Below, in pieces: positions 29,395 to 38,536 of a stretch of DNA of 64,000 bases. The position numbers were made by a program, and so were the translations under genes. Positions within the stretch are counted from its first letter, which is position 1. The number at the start of each line of letters is the position of its first letter. The stretch is from a virus. Location of the stretch: the IMG/VR virus record IMGVR_UViG_3300025933_000001, positions 23,722-87,721 of that record; one strand, written 5' to 3'. The notes below the pieces were generated by a model. That model had not been told where the DNA came from, did not search any database, and was given only the letters and a program-made list of their open reading frames with translations.

Positions 29395-31854
29395 GTGAAT
29401 AAACGAAGACTGTATTGGGATATTGAGGCAACTAATCTATTGAATTCTGACTCGGTAGACTATACAGCCTCGCCATACAAGCTTAAAGATGACTTCAAAG
29501 TACATTGCGTAGGACTGATTGATGTTGACACAGAGGAACAGTTTCAATTCCTACAAGAAGATGTCAAGCTTGTTAGAGAGTTTATCTTAGATGAAGCCTG
29601 TGAATTGATTGCCCATAATAGCATTAGTTATGACCACATGGTAATGATGGCTGCTTACGGGATGGATTTTGATATCGGAGGGAATGAAGCTGGTAAGGTA
29701 GATACTGATAAGTTCTATGACAAGCAGGTAGATTTGTTGTGCGGTAAGCCTTTTACCATAACAGATACTCTTACGATGTCAAAAACTTTGAATCCAGACA
29801 GAGCACAACACAGTATTGATTACTTCGGCAGGATGCTTGGTCTTGAGAAAATTGATTGGAGGGCTAAGGCTGTAGAGCTTGGTCTGATTCAACCGAACGA
29901 CCCAAAGGGAGCAGAGTTTAGAACATTCCATCCTGAGATGGTTACGTACATGATGCGTGACTGTGAAGTTGGTATTAAGGTGTGGAAATTCCTACTGAAA
30001 GAATGGGGTGATTGGAATTGGAAGAGTGCTTACGAGCTTGAGAAGCAAGTGGTGCATGTTATCACACGGCAAGAGCATAGAGGTTTTTGGTTCGATGAAT
30101 CTAAAGCTGTAGAATGTGTTAAAGACCTTGATACCAAAATGTCAGAGTTGAAGGAAGTTGTAGAGCCTTTAATTCCACCTAAGCCACTTACCAAAACTGC
30201 AGCTAAGGAATACATTCCACCGAAGATTCAGTTTAAGAAGGATGGTACTCCTAGTGCCAATATCCAGAAATGGGTTAGAGATAAGCACAATGGCAGTTTG
30301 TGGGAAGAGTCGGGAAGTTGGTGGGCTGTCCTGTATGATAAGACGTACAAACTGCCAATTCCAGCAGAGCCTATCATCTCTACGATGCCTGCAACCATTC
30401 GAGACACAACACACATCAAAGGGTGGCTTGTAGAGCTAGGTTGGCAGCCTAGCAACTATAAAGAGCGTGATCTTACGGTAGATAGTAAGAAGAAGAAACT
30501 GACAGAGGAAGCTTACTACGCAGCTTGTGAGCGATATATTGAACAGACTTTGAGCAGTCCGTTCAAGCGGGATAGGCTAGAACATCTGGAAGTAGCTTCT
30601 GAGGCTGGCTTAAGGAAGAAATTACTTAAGCACGACCACATGAAGCGACCTATGAAGGTGCTGACAAACCCTACATTAACAGTTGGCGTGGAGAAAGAAA
30701 TTGATCCTAAACTCCTAGAGATGTCTGACAAGTTTGCACACGCTAAGGATGTTTCTGATTATCTTACGTATAGCCACAGACGTAATAGCATTCTTGGCGG
30801 TGGATTTGATCCCGATGATTTAGATGACGAGGACGAGTACGCAACCAAGGGATGGCTGAGTGTAGAGCGTATTAAGCAAGATGGGCGAATCCCTACACCT
30901 GCAGATACGTGTGGAGCAGGTACAAGTCGATTTAAGCATCGCTTAGTAGCTAATATCCCTCGTGTTACTTCTATTTACGGAGAACAGCTAAGAGAGTTGT
31001 TCGGGGTTGACGTGGAAGCTGGATTTTTCCAGATGGGTTATGACTTCACCTCTCTAGAGGCAATGATCGAATCTCACTATTGCTGGAGATATGACAACGA
31101 AGATAAGGCTTACTGCTTATCTCTTACACAAGAGAAGCCTAATGATGTTCATACGAGAACTGCCTCTAAGATTTCTGAAGTCTTGGGCAGAGTGTTTGGA
31201 CGATCTCCTGCGAAGACAGTTAAATATTGTTGTGCATATGGAGGGCAACCTAAGCGCGTAGCTAAGACGATTGGTTGTGATTTGCAAGATGGACAACTTA
31301 TATTCAATGCTTATTGGGAAGCTGCTTTCCCTCTTGCAAGTCTGGTTGAGAAGTTAAAGCATTATTGGGAAACTGTAGGAGGTAAGAAGTTTATCCTTGG
31401 GCTAGATGGTAGGAAATTACCTACACGTTCGGCTTCAGCTTTAGTGAATACGCTTTTTCAGTCAGCAGGCGTAATTTGTGCTAAGAGAGCTATGGTGATT
31501 CATGATCGTAAGTTGAAAGCTGAAGGATTATCTGTAGACTTTTGGAAAGACGATTGGAAGAATGAGAAGTTTGTGCAACAACTCATAGCGTATCACGATG
31601 AGGCTCAAATGGAGATGCACAAGAGTCTTATCAGGTGGAAGTTATTTCATACTGAGGAAGAGGCTAAGGCTTTTAAAGCTGTAAATCCTGCTTGGTCTGA
31701 AATAGGACATTCTGGTAAGGGGTATTACGTAGGCTGGTGTAGAGCAGGCGAGCTAGTGAAGGAGGCTGTACGCGAAGCCAGTCAATACTACAAATTGAAT
31801 GTAACGTTATCTGCTGACTACATCTTAGGACGTAATTGGGCGGAGTGTCATTAA
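29395..31854 (+). CDS. DNA polymerase, family A, T7-like
   Basis: 819 residues with GTG start at 29395 after GGGGGAG. The N-terminal 3'-5' exonuclease begins with WDIEATNLL (Asp9, Glu11). Polymerase motif A is DFTSLEAMIESHYCW (near 550), motif B RVFGRSPAKTVKYCCAYG (near 600-617) and motif C HDEAQME (near 733). It is the replicative polymerase of the phage. An internal thioredoxin-binding loop cannot be judged by eye. Confidence 0.93.
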   Translation: MNKRRLYWDIEATNLLNSDSVDYTASPYKLKDDFKVHCVGLIDVDTEEQFQFLQEDVKLVREFILDEACELIAHNSISYDHMVMMAAYGMDFDIGGNEAGKVDTDKFYDKQVDLLCGKPFTITDTLTMSKTLNPDRAQHSIDYFGRMLGLEKIDWRAKAVELGLIQPNDPKGAEFRTFHPEMVTYMMRDCEVGIKVWKFLLKEWGDWNWKSAYELEKQVVHVITRQEHRGFWFDESKAVECVKDLDTKMSELKEVVEPLIPPKPLTKTAAKEYIPPKIQFKKDGTPSANIQKWVRDKHNGSLWEESGSWWAVLYDKTYKLPIPAEPIISTMPATIRDTTHIKGWLVELGWQPSNYKERDLTVDSKKKKLTEEAYYAACERYIEQTLSSPFKRDRLEHLEVASEAGLRKKLLKHDHMKRPMKVLTNPTLTVGVEKEIDPKLLEMSDKFAHAKDVSDYLTYSHRRNSILGGGFDPDDLDDEDEYATKGWLSVERIKQDGRIPTPADTCGAGTSRFKHRLVANIPRVTSIYGEQLRELFGVDVEAGFFQMGYDFTSLEAMIESHYCWRYDNEDKAYCLSLTQEKPNDVHTRTASKISEVLGRVFGRSPAKTVKYCCAYGGQPKRVAKTIGCDLQDGQLIFNAYWEAAFPLASLVEKLKHYWETVGGKKFILGLDGRKLPTRSASALVNTLFQSAGVICAKRAMVIHDRKLKAEGLSVDFWKDDWKNEKFVQQLIAYHDEAQMEMHKSLIRWKLFHTEEEAKAFKAVNPAWSEIGHSGKGYYVGWCRAGELVKEAVREASQYYKLNVTLSADYILGRNWAECH

Positions 31855-31868
31855 CAGTGAGGTGAAGT

Positions 31869-32192
31869 ATGAGCAGGTCTTATTCGTTTGATTCTGTGCA
31901 AGTTGTTGATTGTGACATCGTTGGAAGTGTGGTGCAATGCTTACTGAGAGATATGAAAGTAAATTTCTTCTGTTTCTCAGGTTTCCCGTCAATTGGTATA
32001 GATTATGACGAGGATGGTGAAATTTTTATAATTACGCTCAGTCGTAGTAGCGTTATTAAATCTTCGTTTTGCTTGACAAAAGAGCAAGCTATAAACACGA
32101 GTAAGAGATTTAGAGCGGGGGAGTTGGATCATGATAAATCAATTTTTAAAATAGTACAGAGAGCCATCTCTGAAATTGACAGTTTCGATTAA
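31869..32192 (+). CDS. Hypothetical protein
   Basis: 107 residues, mixed alpha/beta. GAGGTGA upstream. No family. Confidence 0.6.
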   Translation: MSRSYSFDSVQVVDCDIVGSVVQCLLRDMKVNFFCFSGFPSIGIDYDEDGEIFIITLSRSSVIKSSFCLTKEQAINTSKRFRAGELDHDKSIFKIVQRAISEIDSFD

Positions 32193-32200
32193 AACCGCTT

Positions 32201-32359
32201 ATGAACATCTCCTACGATCCAAACGAAGCCCATCTATACCACGTTAAACATCTTATCGAAGAGTGGGAAGATGGCTTAATTACTAAAGAGCAATACCAAT
32301 ATAGATTGAAAGAGTTGGTAGCAATATTAAATTTTGAATTGGAAGCATTGGAGGAATGA
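32201..32359 (+). CDS. Hypothetical miniprotein
   Basis: 52 residues, acidic, helical. Its last codons (GGAGGAATGA) carry the ribosome site of the next gene. No family. Confidence 0.5.
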   Translation: MNISYDPNEAHLYHVKHLIEEWEDGLITKEQYQYRLKELVAILNFELEALEE

Positions 32360-32360
32360 T

Positions 32361-32582
32361 ATGAAAGGTGCAAGGAGCAGTAGAGGTGATGCATTTCTTG
32401 CTGAACTTCGCAGGCTAAGGGAAGAGAATAAGCGTTTAACTCTGAAGATAAAGCAGTTACGAGAAGTTGTAACAGAAGCTGCTTGGGAATGGCAAAGCTG
32501 TGTAGAAGTTGATTTCGCACCTATGAGTTGTGAGGCACATATTGGTAGAGCATTCGATGAATTCATGGTAAAGGAGAACTGA
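32361..32582 (+). CDS. Hypothetical protein with leucine-zipper-like helix
   Basis: 73 residues from ATG 32361. LAELRRLREENKRLTLKIKQ is a heptad-pattern coiled coil. The C-terminal part (AWEWQSC, FDEFMV) is helical. No family. Confidence 0.6.
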   Translation: MKGARSSRGDAFLAELRRLREENKRLTLKIKQLREVVTEAAWEWQSCVEVDFAPMSCEAHIGRAFDEFMVKEN

Positions 32583-32809
32583 TGGGCAAACAACAATATG
32601 CTTTAATGAAATATGATCCAGCAGACGGTACAGAAAAACCATACCCATCACACGCGCAACAGTGGCGCGAGTATCACGGGCAATCAACTGCGTGGCTCTT
32701 TAATCCGTGGACTGGTACAAGGAGAGGAGCCACTGTAGTTGGCAGTGATACATTTGGGCATCTTATTATTCCTCCAGGCGAACCTGTGTATGCATATGAA
32801 AAGAGTTAA
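32582..32809 (+). CDS. Hypothetical protein
   Basis: 75 residues, Trp/Pro/Gly-rich, beta-like. Starts in a TGATG overlap. No family. Confidence 0.55.
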   Translation: MGKQQYALMKYDPADGTEKPYPSHAQQWREYHGQSTAWLFNPWTGTRRGATVVGSDTFGHLIIPPGEPVYAYEKS

Positions 32810-33170
32810 AGCCACAATCGAACAGATAGAGAAGACAAGCCGTACACAAGGCGCTAAAGAGCAGATGTACAAAGAGATGGCTGTAGCTTGCATACGACAT
32901 CTTATTGCTAGAGAGGAAAACATCTTAATCTCTTTTCCATACTTCGTAAAATTTAAAGCTGGAGGGTTTCCTCCAAAACAATTGGTAAAGAAGACTCCTA
33001 CAAGCAACATTTACAAAATAAAAGTGAAGAGGTTGCTTGACTGGTTATTTGAACGAGGTTATTCTAAGTACAGCAGTGAAGACGTTCTCGAAGCTACGAA
33101 GGAGTTTGCTAAGAACCTTACGATGCTGGAGAATGAGATTGACAATATGTTTGACGGAGGGATCGATTGA
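32796..33170 (+). CDS. Hypothetical protein
   Basis: 124 residues, basic N-terminus, helical. ATG 32796 is used; a further in-frame ATG lies at 32790, and there is no strong ribosome site. Overlaps the preceding gene. Confidence 0.55.
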   Translation: MKRVKATIEQIEKTSRTQGAKEQMYKEMAVACIRHLIAREENILISFPYFVKFKAGGFPPKQLVKKTPTSNIYKIKVKRLLDWLFERGYSKYSSEDVLEATKEFAKNLTMLENEIDNMFDGGID

Positions 33171-33355
33171 GTGACATATCTAAATGCTTTGGTACATTGT
33201 GCGATCTTAAGAAAAGTTGTTATCGCTATACAGCAGACGACCACCCTTACAGACAGTCGTATTTTGCAATTGTTCCTTTCAACGTAGAAACACAAGAGTG
33301 TGAGTATTTTTGGGATAACAAGGAGTATGAAAGTGGGAAGACCTCTCGGAAGTAA
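33167..33355 (+). CDS. Cys-rich protein of a common phage family
   Basis: 62 residues, TTG start in a TTGA overlap after GGAGGG. CFGTLCDLKKSCYRYTA then PYRQSYF matches a family of short phage and bacterial zinc-binding proteins of unknown function. Confidence 0.65.
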   Translation: MSDISKCFGTLCDLKKSCYRYTADDHPYRQSYFAIVPFNVETQECEYFWDNKEYESGKTSRK

Positions 33356-33593
33356 GAACAAGCCAAATCAAATCAAAGCAACACCAAATGAAGCATTTAA
33401 AGCTAAAGAGCCTGTTAAAGCTGCTCCACAAACAGGAACATTTCGTGTTGGCAGGATGATCGGTAATGAGTGGGGAATTTATGCATATAGTAGATTTGGT
33501 AGTCCTCCTGTCTGTGTTTTTATATCAGATTCTGAGAGCAAGGTTTGTTCTGTTGCAGAAATACTGAATAAAGCTGTAGAAGGTAGTTTGTGA
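33327..33593 (+). CDS. Protein with N-terminal AT-hook-like motif
   Basis: 88 residues from ATG 33327 (AAGGAG). The start KVGRPLGSKNKP resembles an AT-hook, which binds the minor groove of AT-rich DNA. A 10-residue basic tract and a beta-rich end follow. Possible DNA-binding protein. Confidence 0.6.
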   Translation: MKVGRPLGSKNKPNQIKATPNEAFKAKEPVKAAPQTGTFRVGRMIGNEWGIYAYSRFGSPPVCVFISDSESKVCSVAEILNKAVEGSL

Positions 33594-33679
33594 TCTATTA
33601 TGTGGTACTATACAATCACACTACTTACTTACGAGATGATGTTAATTTATTGGAATGAGTTACTAAAAGGAGAGACAAA

Positions 33680-34051
33680 ATGAATAGTATGCAACATGAA
33701 TTTAACGCTGTATGTGAGCACTTGATTAAGCAAGGTAAGCCAGCAATGGGTGAAGAAGGTTGTATGTACAGAGCTGAAGATGGTGCTATGTGCGCAGTAG
33801 GCTGTAGAATTCCAGATTCATTGTACAAACCGGAGATGGAAGGAATGATGCTGGAGTCTTTGGTTGCACAGTTTTCAGTGTTTCTACCGCCAGAGATTGT
33901 TGAATATTATGACATGTTTAAAGATATGCAACGAGCACATGACAATATGAGCGTACTCGATTCAGATGAGATGATCCCTTTCTTGAAGAGGCAACTCCGT
34001 AAGGTAGCACACGACTATGCCCTTGAAATCCCTTCCTGCATTTCTGAATAG
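33680..34051 (+). CDS. Hypothetical protein, dispersed paralogue 1
   Basis: 123 residues. MNSMQHEFNAVCEHLIKQGK, a YRAEDGAMCAVGCRIPD segment and a helical end match the gene at 35068 closely. Family known in many phages, function unknown. Confidence 0.7.
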   Translation: MNSMQHEFNAVCEHLIKQGKPAMGEEGCMYRAEDGAMCAVGCRIPDSLYKPEMEGMMLESLVAQFSVFLPPEIVEYYDMFKDMQRAHDNMSVLDSDEMIPFLKRQLRKVAHDYALEIPSCISE

Positions 34052-34069
34052 TTGAACAAAGGAATGAAT

Positions 34070-34312
34070 ATGTTTACAATTATCACTTGTGCAATAATCT
34101 GGTTTGCCTGTGGATTCATTGCAGCAGGGTATGAATTTGCTTATTGGCAACGTAGATACCCGATGTTGTCTCGCTACACAACCAAGACAGATGCTAGTCA
34201 TGCTTGGATAGATGTCATATTAGGGTGTGCAGCGTTGTTTGTCGTTGTTGCCAGAGGGCACAACAATCATGGCTGGAAGCTTTGGTTCGGAAAAGGATTG
34301 TATGAATATTAG
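34070..34312 (+). CDS. Small membrane protein
   Basis: 80 residues from ATG 34070 (AAAGGA). Two hydrophobic helices (about 2-20 and 43-58). Located next to an exported nuclease-like gene. Confidence 0.6.
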   Translation: MFTIITCAIIWFACGFIAAGYEFAYWQRRYPMLSRYTTKTDASHAWIDVILGCAALFVVVARGHNNHGWKLWFGKGLYEY

Positions 34313-34622
34313 CAACATTGTGGATAAAATTCTCTTGCCCATCTCTGTTTTGATGGTTGTAGGGTCAGTGATTATTTTCAATAACGCAGAAGCCAGAAGC
34401 TCTAAACCTGTAAGACAATTTGTATCTGTTCACGCATGTCCAGTTACGGGGAAGTTTGAAAGGCATTGTCCTGGCTATGTTGTAGACCACATTGTCCCTC
34501 TGTGTGCTGGAGGACCAGATAAGCCAGATAACATGCAATGGCAGGAAGTGAAAGAGTCTTATAAGAAGGATGCTGAGGAAAGGAAGCTTTGTAAGAGGCT
34601 TAAGAAGGAGGGGAAGGTGTGA
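34302..34622 (+). CDS. Exported or membrane-anchored HNH nuclease
   Basis: 106 residues. A hydrophobic segment (about 10-28, LLPISVLMVVGSVIIF) ending NAEA looks like a signal peptide or anchor. Then VVDHIVPLCAGGPDKPDNMQ is an HNH catalytic core. Such exported HNH proteins occur in bacteria and phages. In the periplasm it could cut incoming DNA of competing phages; that role is inference. ATG 34302 follows AAAAGGA. Confidence 0.65.
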   Translation: MNISNIVDKILLPISVLMVVGSVIIFNNAEARSSKPVRQFVSVHACPVTGKFERHCPGYVVDHIVPLCAGGPDKPDNMQWQEVKESYKKDAEERKLCKRLKKEGKV

Positions 34623-35071
34623 AAGTACTATTTCTTGACTTGGATGGGGTTGTCAACTCTCGTCGTACAGCCGTAGCGTGTGATGGCTATCCTTACGACT
34701 TCAGTAAGAAAGAAATGGAAAGGTTTGATCCAATTGCTTTAAAGCTGATACGTAAGTTGTGTGAAGAGACAGGATGTTCTGTTGTACTCTCTTCTGATTG
34801 GAGATATTCTTGCACAGTGCACGAGGTTGCTAACGGGCTTGATCTACCAGTTATAGATTTCACACCAGTAAAAGGGTTGCATAAGAAAAGAGGTGAGGAA
34901 ATTGCAGCATGGATGTTCGATCACCCTGAAGTAACGCAATATGCTATCGTAGATGATAACAACTGGATGCTGTCAGAACAACAAGATAACTTCGTACAAA
35001 CGAATGAAGAGATTGGTCTTACGTTGCGAGATTATCTAGATTTGAAAGCTATTCTTATGAGCGAGGAATGA
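34619..35071 (+). CDS. HAD-superfamily phosphatase-like protein
   Basis: 150 residues, GTG start in a GTGA overlap. LFLDLDGVVNS is HAD motif I (both Asp), VVLSSDWR is motif II (Ser), and AIVDDNNW the motif IV Asp pair. It lacks a large cap. Related phage proteins act as nucleotide or polynucleotide phosphatases; substrate unknown here. Confidence 0.75.
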   Translation: MKVLFLDLDGVVNSRRTAVACDGYPYDFSKKEMERFDPIALKLIRKLCEETGCSVVLSSDWRYSCTVHEVANGLDLPVIDFTPVKGLHKKRGEEIAAWMFDHPEVTQYAIVDDNNWMLSEQQDNFVQTNEEIGLTLRDYLDLKAILMSEE

Positions 35072-35472
35072 TGAACTCAATGCAACATGAATTTAATGAA
35101 GTATGTAAGCACCTCATAAAACAAGGTAAGAGGGCATCTAAGTATGAAAGGTATGGCGGATGTAAGTATAGGACAGAAGATGGACTTAGTTGTGCAGTAG
35201 GATGTCGCATTCCTGATTATATGTATGATCCTGAATTTGAAGATAGAAATGTCGGCGAATTGATCTCTCGTTACAAAGAGATGATACCTTCTGAATTGAT
35301 TGAATATGAACACATGTTTTCTGCTCTACAATACGTACACGATGATCCAAAAAGTTGGATTACTACAAAAATTTTGAAATTACGACTACGTGAAGTAGCT
35401 AAGTCTTTTGACTTAGAAATTCCAGACATTATCAAGGAGGATAGCAATGAGCAAGAAAGTTGTACACTATAG
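35068..35472 (+). CDS. Hypothetical protein, dispersed paralogue 2
   Basis: 134 residues. NSMQHEFNEVCKHLIKQGKR and YRTEDGLSCAVGCRIPD align with the gene at 33680. It starts with two adjacent ATGs in an ATGATGA overlap. Confidence 0.7.
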   Translation: MMNSMQHEFNEVCKHLIKQGKRASKYERYGGCKYRTEDGLSCAVGCRIPDYMYDPEFEDRNVGELISRYKEMIPSELIEYEHMFSALQYVHDDPKSWITTKILKLRLREVAKSFDLEIPDIIKEDSNEQESCTL

Positions 35473-35653
35473 TAGACTGGTATTTTGCCAAGTAGGATGG
35501 GGAGCACGAGTTGTTCCTGTAGATCATACAAACCATGAGCTAGGCCAGCATGCTACTAATGGGGAGTTGAATACTACATCTACTGTACTATTTTATGATC
35601 CATCTACAGGAGAATTTGAAACTAAGAATAGTATTTATAAACCTCTTATCTAG
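35447..35653 (+). CDS. Hypothetical protein
   Basis: 68 residues. AAGGAGG ribosome site. The pattern of VPVDHTNHELGQ followed by STVLFYDPSTGEFET recalls small phage proteins of unknown function. Last gene before the SSB promoter. Confidence 0.6.
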   Translation: MSKKVVHYSRLVFCQVGWGARVVPVDHTNHELGQHATNGELNTTSTVLFYDPSTGEFETKNSIYKPLI

Positions 35654-35673
35654 TGTTTTTATTGTAATAGTAG

Positions 35674-35702
35674 TTGACAAATAGCAGCAAAATCTGTATC
35701 AT
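35674..35702 (+). promoter_or_regulatory. Promoter of the ssDNA-binding protein gene
   Basis: TTGACA (35674-35679), 17-base spacer, TATCAT (35697-35702). Confidence 0.7.
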
Positions 35703-35753
35703 TGCGATTGCACATGAACGTGTTCAAATAAACTAAATTTAAAGGAAATACAA

Positions 35754-36665
35754 ATGGCTTTCAAACCAAAGCAAAAGAATACCACTACAACTAGCACCTT
35801 CGAACCTCGTAACTTCCCTGTACCGAAGGGTGGAGCACGTAAGGCTCGTGTCTCTCTGATTGTTGATCTTGGTACACAAATTCGTGAACCTTATGAGGAT
35901 CAAGATGGTAAGCGAGTTGAGCCTAAGCCATGTCAACAAGTCGCTGTCTTTGCTGATCTGGTAGCAGATACAGTAGACTATGGTGGTGAGATTGGTAAGC
36001 AACACTATCGTCTTATGCTGAATAAGTCGTTTGCTGGTGTTGTGCAAGGAATCAACTTCGCTTTTGTTCCCCCGAAGGATGCTAAAGGTAATTTGCTGGA
36101 AGGAAAGCCTTGGACTCTTCACCCTGCTAATCTTCTTACAAAGCTTGCTAAGGCAGTGGGAAAGCCTGAAGTAGCTACGACAGGCGATATTGAGCAATTG
36201 CTTGGTGAAGCCTTCATTGCTGAAGTTGAGGTGAATGAGTCAGAAGATAAGAATGGCAAGAAGGATAACGATGGTAATATCATTGTCTACAGGAATGTAA
36301 ACTACAAAGGAGCTTCTAAGGTTCCTATGGTGGAAACTGGAGAGGAAGATGAGGATGGTAATCCGATTGAAGCTCCAACACCTGTAGCAGAACTCAAACA
36401 ACCTGCTCGCTGTGTTACGTTTGAGAATGCGACAGTGGAAGACATCAAGTTTATCCGTCCTAACTTGATTAAGATTATCAAGCAAGCTACCGACTATGCT
36501 GGTAGCCAGATGCAGAAAGCTATCGAAGCTTTTGAAGCACAGCAAGCTAGCAAGAAACAGGAGACAGAAGAGAAGGAAGAAGAACCTAAAAAGCCAGCAG
36601 CTAAGAAGCCTGCAAAAGCTGCTTCTCCGGTGGAAGATGATGAGGATGAAAATATTCCGTTCTAG
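35754..36665 (+). CDS. Single-stranded DNA-binding protein
   Basis: 303 residues. A basic N-terminus, an OB-like core and a Lys/Ala-rich linker lead into an acidic tail ending DDEDENIPF, the classic SSB tail used to bind partner proteins. It would coat single strands at the fork made by the primase-helicase and polymerase. It is a monocistronic unit with its own promoter and terminator, which suits high expression. Confidence 0.75.
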   Translation: MAFKPKQKNTTTTSTFEPRNFPVPKGGARKARVSLIVDLGTQIREPYEDQDGKRVEPKPCQQVAVFADLVADTVDYGGEIGKQHYRLMLNKSFAGVVQGINFAFVPPKDAKGNLLEGKPWTLHPANLLTKLAKAVGKPEVATTGDIEQLLGEAFIAEVEVNESEDKNGKKDNDGNIIVYRNVNYKGASKVPMVETGEEDEDGNPIEAPTPVAELKQPARCVTFENATVEDIKFIRPNLIKIIKQATDYAGSQMQKAIEAFEAQQASKKQETEEKEEEPKKPAAKKPAKAASPVEDDEDENIPF

Positions 36666-36679
36666 TATGTAACTAACAG

Positions 36680-36711
36680 CCCTTACTCTTTATAGGGTAG
36701 GGGTTTTTTTT
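36680..36711 (+). terminator. Rho-independent terminator
   Basis: CCCTTAC (36680-36686) pairs with GTAGGGG (36697-36703), one T-G pair, followed by eight T. Confidence 0.85.
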
Positions 36712-36728
36712 GCTTATGGAGGAAGTAA

Positions 36729-37037
36729 ATGACACGAACAATTAAAGTATTCCCTGATTATTGCAGCACAGGGCTGTGGGAGAATCAAATAAGTGTTGAT
36801 GTAGAGCAATTTGATTGGTTGCCTTTCTCTGCAACTATGGCTCTTCGGTATTGGCATCGTGCATGGGAGATGCTGTACGACTACGAATCTTGTAAGTGGA
36901 TGGGGTCTACTTCATACTATAAAGAGTGGTACGAAGACGGTAAAGAGCTTGTGAATATTATGAATGAGTATTGTCACTACCATGGTATTGAGTTTACCTA
37001 TGCGGCTGAGACGCCTGAAGAATTGTTCGGAGGGTAG
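36729..37037 (+). CDS. Hypothetical protein
   Basis: 102 residues, Trp/Tyr-rich, acidic. Directly abuts the exonuclease gene. No family. Confidence 0.6.
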   Translation: MTRTIKVFPDYCSTGLWENQISVDVEQFDWLPFSATMALRYWHRAWEMLYDYESCKWMGSTSYYKEWYEDGKELVNIMNEYCHYHGIEFTYAAETPEELFGG

Positions 37038-38093
37038 ATGACTAGATTATGTTTTGATATAGATTTTATCCTCTTTGCAGCAGCCTCTGTGGCAGAACAA
37101 AACTACATTGTTGCTACTCACATTCCTACTGGTGAAAAGATGGAATTCGAGAACCGTACAGCACTATGGGGAGATTGGCGTAAGAAGAATGGTGGATGGC
37201 TTGGGCAACAAAATAAAGAAGCTGGAGAAACAATCTATCTAGCAGAAGAGTTTGTTGTAGAAGAGTGTAAACGCCCTAGAATGCTTACGTTTGACGGTAA
37301 GGTAGTAAGCCCTCTCAATGGAGCAAAACGTTTAGTAGACCAGAAGATTGAAGAAATCTGTAAGAAGCTTGGTACGAATACGTATTACGGATACACTGGA
37401 AGAGGGGAAGTATTTAGGCATGACGTAGCTACTTTACAGCCTTATAAGGGCCAGCGCAGTGAAGTTAAACCTCTTATCCTAGAAGAGTTAAAAGATTATG
37501 TAATCGAGAAACATAACATCCAGCTTGTTACAGGTATTGAAGCCGATGATGCCGTTAACATGGATACTCACCAAGCTTACGAACGTTGGAAGAAGTCTAA
37601 AAGTGACGATGATAAGCTTGTGGCTGTGGCAATAGATAAGGACAATAAACAGACGCAAGGCTTCCACTACAACCCTGACAAGGACAGTGCTGTACGTGAA
37701 ATTAATGGTTTCGGTAAGCTGTGGTTGGACAAGAAAGGGGAAGTGGATGGTGAGGGGAGATGTTGGCTTTACTACCAAATATGCTCTAAAGATCAAGCAG
37801 ACAACTATGCCGCTAACTGCATGTCTGAGGTGAAATGGGGAGAAAAGTCAGCCTACGAGGCATTGAAAGACTGTAAGAACGATAGAGAAGCTTGGGAAGC
37901 AATTGTTAGAGTATTCAAGAGGCTTTATCCTGAACCTAAGACAATTAAGAACTTCAGAGGGGATGTTATAACTATTGACTATCTTCATGTTATGCAAGAA
38001 ATGGCTACATTAGCTATGATGCTTAGGTATGCTAATGGAGATAAGATCGACGTAAAAGCTGTACTAACTAAATTAGGAATTGAACATGACTAA
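37038..38093 (+). CDS. 5'-3' exonuclease of the FEN/T7 gp6 type
   Basis: 351 residues. FDIDFILFAAAS provides the first metal-binding Asp pair, GIEADDAVNM the second cluster and KDQADNYAAN the helix-3-turn region typical of flap/5' exonucleases. T7 gp6-like enzymes remove RNA primers and degrade host DNA to feed dNTP pools. A large middle section is unassigned. Confidence 0.75.
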   Translation: MTRLCFDIDFILFAAASVAEQNYIVATHIPTGEKMEFENRTALWGDWRKKNGGWLGQQNKEAGETIYLAEEFVVEECKRPRMLTFDGKVVSPLNGAKRLVDQKIEEICKKLGTNTYYGYTGRGEVFRHDVATLQPYKGQRSEVKPLILEELKDYVIEKHNIQLVTGIEADDAVNMDTHQAYERWKKSKSDDDKLVAVAIDKDNKQTQGFHYNPDKDSAVREINGFGKLWLDKKGEVDGEGRCWLYYQICSKDQADNYAANCMSEVKWGEKSAYEALKDCKNDREAWEAIVRVFKRLYPEPKTIKNFRGDVITIDYLHVMQEMATLAMMLRYANGDKIDVKAVLTKLGIEHD

Positions 38094-38256
38094 GGCAGAC
38101 TTAATCTTAGCTATCCTTGTGGCTACGCAAGAGAGGACAATATTAGTTCCGAGTAGTGGCTGGTATTCGACGAAAGATTACTACGAAGATACCCTGTATT
38201 ACATTGACCCACAAACACTAATTCAACAGCTAGAGAGGATTGGACAAAATGACTAA
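38086..38256 (+). CDS. Hypothetical small protein
   Basis: 56 residues, with a Tyr-rich middle (YYEDTLYYIDPQ). Overlaps the exonuclease end and the next start. No family. Confidence 0.5.
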   Translation: MTKADLILAILVATQERTILVPSSGWYSTKDYYEDTLYYIDPQTLIQQLERIGQND

Positions 38257-38536
38257 GAGAAAGATTACAAAACGTATAGAGTCGTTTATTGACATTAATG
38301 GTTGTTCGATTGAGCAGGTTATCCATTTACTTACGGTTTTTAAGAATCATCATGGTGAAAATGCTATCTTTCTTTACGATTATTGTGACGATGGTTATGA
38401 CATTCATCTTGTGACAGAACGAGAAGAAACGGATGAAGAATACAAAACTCGCACAGACAAGGAGAAGGAACAGAGACAAAAGACAATTGAATACCACCAG
38501 AGGCAACTTGAAATGTTGAAGACACAGAATGGCTAA
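38249..38536 (+). CDS. Hypothetical protein with charged C-terminal helix
   Basis: 95 residues from ATG 38249 (GAGAGG upstream). The C-terminal third is Glu/Lys/Arg-rich helix (KEKEQRQKTIEYHQRQ). No family. Confidence 0.6.
   Translation: MTKRKITKRIESFIDINGCSIEQVIHLLTVFKNHHGENAIFLYDYCDDGYDIHLVTEREETDEEYKTRTDKEKEQRQKTIEYHQRQLEMLKTQNG

Noticed and set aside
16076-31854. Set resembling a 2-aminoadenine (Z) genome system: HD hydrolase, MazZ-like protein, family A polymerase
   Set aside because: No PurZ is present in the window, the HD protein follows the MESH1/SpoT pattern and not DatZ, and the polymerase looks like ordinary T7-type. Could be revisited with the complete genome.
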